Shown here: positions 6,239 to 9,388 of the stretch, in pieces
How the letters are laid out: every line of letters begins with the position of its first letter
How positions within the stretch are numbered: position 1 is the first letter of the stretch
Origin: CAVPGH01 sp046726955
Lineage (GTDB): Bacteria > Acidobacteriota > Vicinamibacteria > Fen-336
Direction of reading: 5' to 3'
DNA length: 9,388 nt
NCBI GenBank assembly: GCA_046726955.1
Contig: JBKPBQ010000484.1
Location: 1-9,388, forward strand
Notes under the pieces: generated by a model
Told to the model about the DNA's origin: nothing
What the model saw: the letters and a program-made list of their open reading frames with translations, nothing else
The model's database searches: none
Made by a program: the position numbers and the translations under genes

Positions 6239-6742
6239 TTGCGGAAGAGTGTCCTGGCCGTGGCCCTGGCCCTAGCCGTCGCCCTCCTGCCCGGCTGCAA
6301 CGACGAATCGACGTCGGGCTCCAACGGGCCCACCACTCCGTCGAGCCCGTCGGCCGAGGCCACCCCCGAGCCGACCGTCGCCGCGGTCACCGTCACTCCC
6401 GACCCCGTCCTCGTGCCGGCGCAGCCGACGGCCGACCACGCCTTCCCCTGGGCGATCTCCTGGCAGCTCACGGTCCGTGAGACCGCCGGGATCTCCGCCA
6501 CCGTGACCACGATCGACGTCTACCTCGACGACCTCGTGCTCACCTACACCGGAGCGGACCTGACCGCCTCCTCCACCACGGGCTCCACGGCGCTCGCCGC
6601 CCGCGGCACGCTGACGTTCAACGAGTCGCTCTTCTATTCCCTTGCCGACGGCGGCCGGCTCGCGGTGGTGAGCGTCGTCGTCTGGCTGCGCGACCAGCGC
6701 GGCAACGTGATCTCGCAGGCCGCGCAGCTGCGGATCGTCTAG
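6239..6742 (+). CDS. Small secreted lipoprotein of unknown function
   Basis: This 167-residue predicted lipoprotein has a short basic N-terminus (MRKS), a hydrophobic stretch and the lipobox LPGC with Cys20 as the lipidated residue. It is followed by a Ser/Thr/Pro-rich tether (about 23-62). Residues 63-167 look like a compact beta-sandwich: alternating hydrophobic strands such as ISWQLTVRET, TTIDVYLDDLVL and RLAVVSVVVWLRDQRGN, with no catalytic motif that I can recognise. The pattern recalls Ig-like or protease-inhibitor-like extracellular domains, but I cannot name one. The TTG at 6239 is preceded five bases upstream by AAAGGGAGG, an excellent ribosome site, and gives the signal sequence its correct N-terminus. 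No ATG or GTG gives an intact signal. The sirtuin gene starts 13 bases after the stop, so the two are probably co-transcribed. Confidence 0.85.
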   Translation: MRKSVLAVALALAVALLPGCNDESTSGSNGPTTPSSPSAEATPEPTVAAVTVTPDPVLVPAQPTADHAFPWAISWQLTVRETAGISATVTTIDVYLDDLVLTYTGADLTASSTTGSTALAARGTLTFNESLFYSLADGGRLAVVSVVVWLRDQRGNVISQAAQLRIV

Positions 6743-6755
6743 CCGGCGACGCCGC

Positions 6756-7520
6756 TTGACCGCGCCGGCCCGCGAGCCGAAGCGCCTCCGCCTCGGCCCC
6801 GAGACGCGTCTCCTCGTCCTCACCGGCGCCGGCGTCTCCGCGGAGAGCGGCATCCCGACGTTCCGCGACGCGGGAGGCCTCTGGGAGAACCACCCCGTCG
6901 AGAAGGTGGCCTCGCCCGAGGGCTTCGAGGAGGACCCCGAGCTCGTCTGGCGCTTCTACTCGGAGCGGCGCCGCCGAGCGCGCGCCTGCGAGCCGAACCC
7001 CGGGCACAAGGCGCTCGCGGAAGTGGAAGCCCGTCTCGGCTACCGCTTCCTGCTAGTCACCCAGAACGTGGACGGCCTCCACGTGCGCGCCGGCAGCCGA
7101 AGGCTCGTGGAGATCCACGGCAACCTCTTCGAGACCCGCTGCTCCGGCTGCGGCCGCGCGCCGTTCGCGGACGAGGCGCTCTACGCCGAGGGAAGGCTCC
7201 CCCGCTGCGAGATCTGCGAGCGCGCAGGCCGGCCCAGCCTCCTGCGTCCCAACATCGTCTGGTTCGGCGAGATGCTCGACCCCGCCCACCTCGGGCGCAT
7301 CGAGTCCTTCCTGCACGACGCCGAGGGCCATCCACTCGTCTATCTCGCGGTAGGCACGTCGGGGCTCGTCTATCCCGCGGCCGGGCTCGTCTCGGCGGCG
7401 CGCGCCCACGGGGCCGAGACCTGGCTCGTCAACGCGGATCCGCCCGAAAACGTCCGCGCCTTCGACGTGTTCGTCCAGGGTCCGAGCGGCCGGGTCCTCC
7501 CGGAGCTGCTCGCAGGCTGA
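6756..7520 (+). CDS. NAD-dependent protein deacylase, class III sirtuin (CobB/SIRT5-like)
   Basis: This cytoplasmic enzyme removes acyl groups from lysines, consuming NAD+ and yielding nicotinamide and O-acyl-ADP-ribose. The product is 254 residues, normal for a bacterial CobB. Motifs in order are: NAD-binding GAGVSAESGIPTFRD (24-38); FYSERR with Tyr68-x-x-Arg71, the pair that in SIRT5 and CobB binds succinyl or malonyl groups; TQNVDGLH (102-109); catalytic His121 in EIHGNLFE; four zinc cysteines 129, 132, 151 and 154; RPNIVWFGE (164-172); GTSGLVYPAAG (200-210); and NADPP (226-230). All catalytic and zinc residues are present, so it should be active, probably with desuccinylase or demalonylase activity. 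The only start available before the NAD motif is TTG at 6756. It has no obvious Shine-Dalgarno sequence and lies 13 bases after the lipoprotein stop, so translation may depend on coupling. Confidence 0.95.
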   Translation: MTAPAREPKRLRLGPETRLLVLTGAGVSAESGIPTFRDAGGLWENHPVEKVASPEGFEEDPELVWRFYSERRRRARACEPNPGHKALAEVEARLGYRFLLVTQNVDGLHVRAGSRRLVEIHGNLFETRCSGCGRAPFADEALYAEGRLPRCEICERAGRPSLLRPNIVWFGEMLDPAHLGRIESFLHDAEGHPLVYLAVGTSGLVYPAAGLVSAARAHGAETWLVNADPPENVRAFDVFVQGPSGRVLPELLAG

Positions 7521-7568
7521 CCCGCCTCAGCTAGACTTGGGGCCCGACCCCACTCTCCCGGAGGACAG

Positions 7569-9388
7569 ATGGACGCTCCCGACACGAGGTCGCTCCCTGC
7601 CAACGCGTACAAGCCCCTCCTGAAGGACGAGATCTATCGGCCGGTCGTCCCTCCCGAAGCGCGTCTGCCCGAGGCGACGGGACGCGCGGTGGGATGGGGT
7701 GTCGTCCTCTGCGTGATCTTCACCGTGGCCTCGGCCTACTCCGGCCTCAAGGTCGGCCAGGTCATGGAAGCGGCGATCCCGATCTCCATCCTCGCCATCG
7801 GCCTCGCGCGGATGTACCCGCGGCGCTCGACGCTCCTCGAGAACGTGATCATCACCGGCATCGGCGGGGTGTCCGGATCGGTGGTGGCGGGGGCGATCTT
7901 CACGCTGCCCGCGCTCTACATCCTGAAGCTCGACCCCCACCCGGTGCAGACGACGTTCATCTGCGTGGCCGGCGGCTGCCTCGGCGTCCTCTTCCTGATC
8001 CCGCTGCGGCGGTATTTCGTCCGCGAGATGCACGGCCAGCTTCCCTACCCGGAGGCCACCGCGATCACGGAAGTGCTGGTCACGGGCGAAAAGGGCGGCT
8101 CGCAAGCCAAGCTCCTGCTGCAGGCGACGGGGATCGCCGGCGTCTACGACTTCCTGGTCACGACCTTCCACGTGTGGGCGGAGTTCCTGACCTTCTCCTT
8201 CCTCGCGCCCGTCCGGGTGCTCGCCGAGCGCGTGCGGGTGGTGGCGAGCTTCGACGCCGTCGCCTTCATCCTCGGCCTCGGCTACGTGATGGGCCTGCGG
8301 GCGTCGACCCTCCTCTGTGCCGGCGGGTTCACCGCCAATTTCGTCCTCGTCCCGTTGATCTGGATGGTGGGCCGCAACGCGCCCGACCTCGTCGTCTATC
8401 CGGGCACCCTTCCCATCGCCCAGATGACGGCGAGCCAGATCTTCCGCAGCTACGTGCGCTTCGTGGGGGTGGGGGCGATCGCCACCGCCGGCATCTTCGG
8501 CATCGTGAAGTCGCTGCGCGTGGTGGCGGGGTCCTTCTCCATCGCCGCGCGGGCCTTCCGCCACGGCGAGGCGGAGAGCCCGGTACGGACCGACCGCGAC
8601 ATTCCCGTTACCTGGATCCTGGGTGGCGTCGTCGTCTCCGCCCTCGCCGCGGGCGTCTTCTTCGCCAGCCTGGGGGCCGCGCTCCTCGTGGTGCTCGTCG
8701 GCCTCGTCCTCACGCTCGTCTTCTCCTTCTTCTTCACCTCGGTGGCGGCCAACGCCATCGCCACCACCTCGCGCAACCCCGTGTCCGGGATGACCATGCT
8801 CACGATCATCGTGTCCTCGGTGGTCCTCCTGCGCTTCGGCCTCTCGGGGACGACGGGGATGTTCTTCGTCATGGCGATCGCCGGGATGGTCTGTACCGCC
8901 CTCTCCGTGTCCGGCCAGACGGTCACCGACCTCAAGACGGGCTACTGGCTGGGCTCCACTCCCGCCGCGCAGGAGAGGGTGAAGTTCCTGGGGGTGGTGC
9001 TGTCCTCCACGGCGGCCGCGCTCACGATCGTGCTCCTCGCCCGCGCCTTCCAGTTCGGCGAGGCGGCGCCGGGTGACGTGCACCCCGTCCTGCCGTCCCC
9101 GCAGGCCGCGATCATGAAGTCCCTCGTGGAGGGCTTCATGAGCCAGAAGCCGGTGGCGTACATCCTCTTCGGCGCGGGGGCCGTGCTCGCCCTCGTGATG
9201 GAGATGCTGAGCGTCCCTGCGCTCATCTTCGCTCTCGGGATGTACCTGCCGCTGGAGCTCAACACCCCCGCCCTCGTCGGGGGCCTCCTCGTCCACTTCC
9301 TCAACCGCAAGGCGGAGGCCGAGGGCCGTCCGACGATTCGCGAGCGCGGCATCGTCATCGCCTCCGGCCTCATGGCTGGGGGCGCGTT
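7569..9388 (+). CDS. OPT family oligopeptide/metal-chelate transporter (runs off right edge)
   Basis: This inner-membrane importer belongs to the OPT superfamily. Prokaryotic members are annotated as oligopeptide transporters, but their substrate is rarely known, and the plant YSL branch carries metal-nicotianamine complexes. The frame is open for 606 codons to the window edge with no stop. Family motifs are SAYSGLKVGQ (55-64), GQLPYPEATAITEVL (156-170), SRNPVSGMTM (401-410), SGQTVTDLKTGYWLGSTP (448-465) and MEMLSVPALIFALGMYLP (544-561) followed by LELNTP. Many hydrophobic segments, probably 14-16 in the whole protein, alternate with short loops. A soluble N-terminal tail (1-40) precedes the first helix. 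Typical length is about 620-680 residues, so only a small C-terminal part is missing. The ATG at 7569 has GGAGG four bases upstream. The 48-bp gap after the sirtuin stop contains only a small hairpin, TGGGG/CCCCA (7538-7552). Confidence 0.94.
   Translation, partial: MDAPDTRSLPANAYKPLLKDEIYRPVVPPEARLPEATGRAVGWGVVLCVIFTVASAYSGLKVGQVMEAAIPISILAIGLARMYPRRSTLLENVIITGIGGVSGSVVAGAIFTLPALYILKLDPHPVQTTFICVAGGCLGVLFLIPLRRYFVREMHGQLPYPEATAITEVLVTGEKGGSQAKLLLQATGIAGVYDFLVTTFHVWAEFLTFSFLAPVRVLAERVRVVASFDAVAFILGLGYVMGLRASTLLCAGGFTANFVLVPLIWMVGRNAPDLVVYPGTLPIAQMTASQIFRSYVRFVGVGAIATAGIFGIVKSLRVVAGSFSIAARAFRHGEAESPVRTDRDIPVTWILGGVVVSALAAGVFFASLGAALLVVLVGLVLTLVFSFFFTSVAANAIATTSRNPVSGMTMLTIIVSSVVLLRFGLSGTTGMFFVMAIAGMVCTALSVSGQTVTDLKTGYWLGSTPAAQERVKFLGVVLSSTAAALTIVLLARAFQFGEAAPGDVHPVLPSPQAAIMKSLVEGFMSQKPVAYILFGAGAVLALVMEMLSVPALIFALGMYLPLELNTPALVGGLLVHFLNRKAEAEGRPTIRERGIVIASGLMAGGA

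Noticed and set aside
7538..7552. Small hairpin TGGGG-CCCGA-CCCCA between the sirtuin and transporter genes as a terminator.
   Set aside because: It has only five base pairs, no T-tract and a position just before a Shine-Dalgarno sequence. It is too weak to call a terminator.
7694..9076. A plus-strand open frame of 460 codons within the transporter region.
   Set aside because: It is the +2-shifted shadow of the OPT gene, with an Arg/His/Pro-rich translation and no domain.
7527..9296. A minus-strand open frame of 589 codons opposite the OPT transporter.
   Set aside because: Its translation is dominated by His, Glu, Arg, Asp and Gly, the expected antisense of a Leu/Val/Ala/Gly-rich membrane protein. 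The plus strand has all OPT motifs.

Overview
The window is a very GC-rich, densely packed stretch of bacterial chromosome. It has five genes on the minus strand (right to left, 4937 to 1) and four on the plus strand (5091 to 9388). Nothing indicates phage, plasmid or an intact mobile element, and I see no rRNA, tRNA or CRISPR array. The combination of very high GC, frequent GTG/TTG starts, an M50 protease - trpS - scpA block, a Tat-exported oxidoreductase and a prokaryotic OPT transporter would suit a soil or subsurface lineage such as Rokubacteria/Methylomirabilota, or a deltaproteobacterial or acidobacterial relative. That placement is an inference from style and not a proof.

Minus strand, in order of transcription: uvrC (nucleotide excision repair, GTG start) lies alone upstream. 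After an 81-bp gap comes a Tat-signal Gfo/Idh/MocA oxidoreductase. After a 74-bp gap follows a translationally coupled housekeeping block: an M50 site-2-protease-family membrane protein, trpS and scpA. Each junction in that block is a 4-base GTGA overlap of stop and start. scpA runs off the left edge.

Plus strand: a divergent promoter region (4938-5090) leads to a secreted 290-residue protein of unknown function. It looks like two copies of an alpha+beta (dimeric alpha-beta barrel-like) unit and ends at a near-perfect GC-rich hairpin terminator. Immediately behind the terminator, on the minus strand, lies what reads as the first ~40 codons of a trmO-type tRNA methyltransferase gene with the rest missing. 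Then come a small lipoprotein (TTG start), a class III sirtuin (TTG start) and an OPT-family transporter that runs off the right edge. These three are close and co-directional and may form one operon.

Most genes are ordinary. The points worth a second look are: a four-cysteine [4Fe-4S]-type signature in TrpRS, like that of Thermotoga maritima; the trmO remnant abutting the terminator; the internally duplicated secreted protein; and GC palindromes in the -35/-10 spacers of two predicted promoters. I found no clear evidence of a new multi-gene system.
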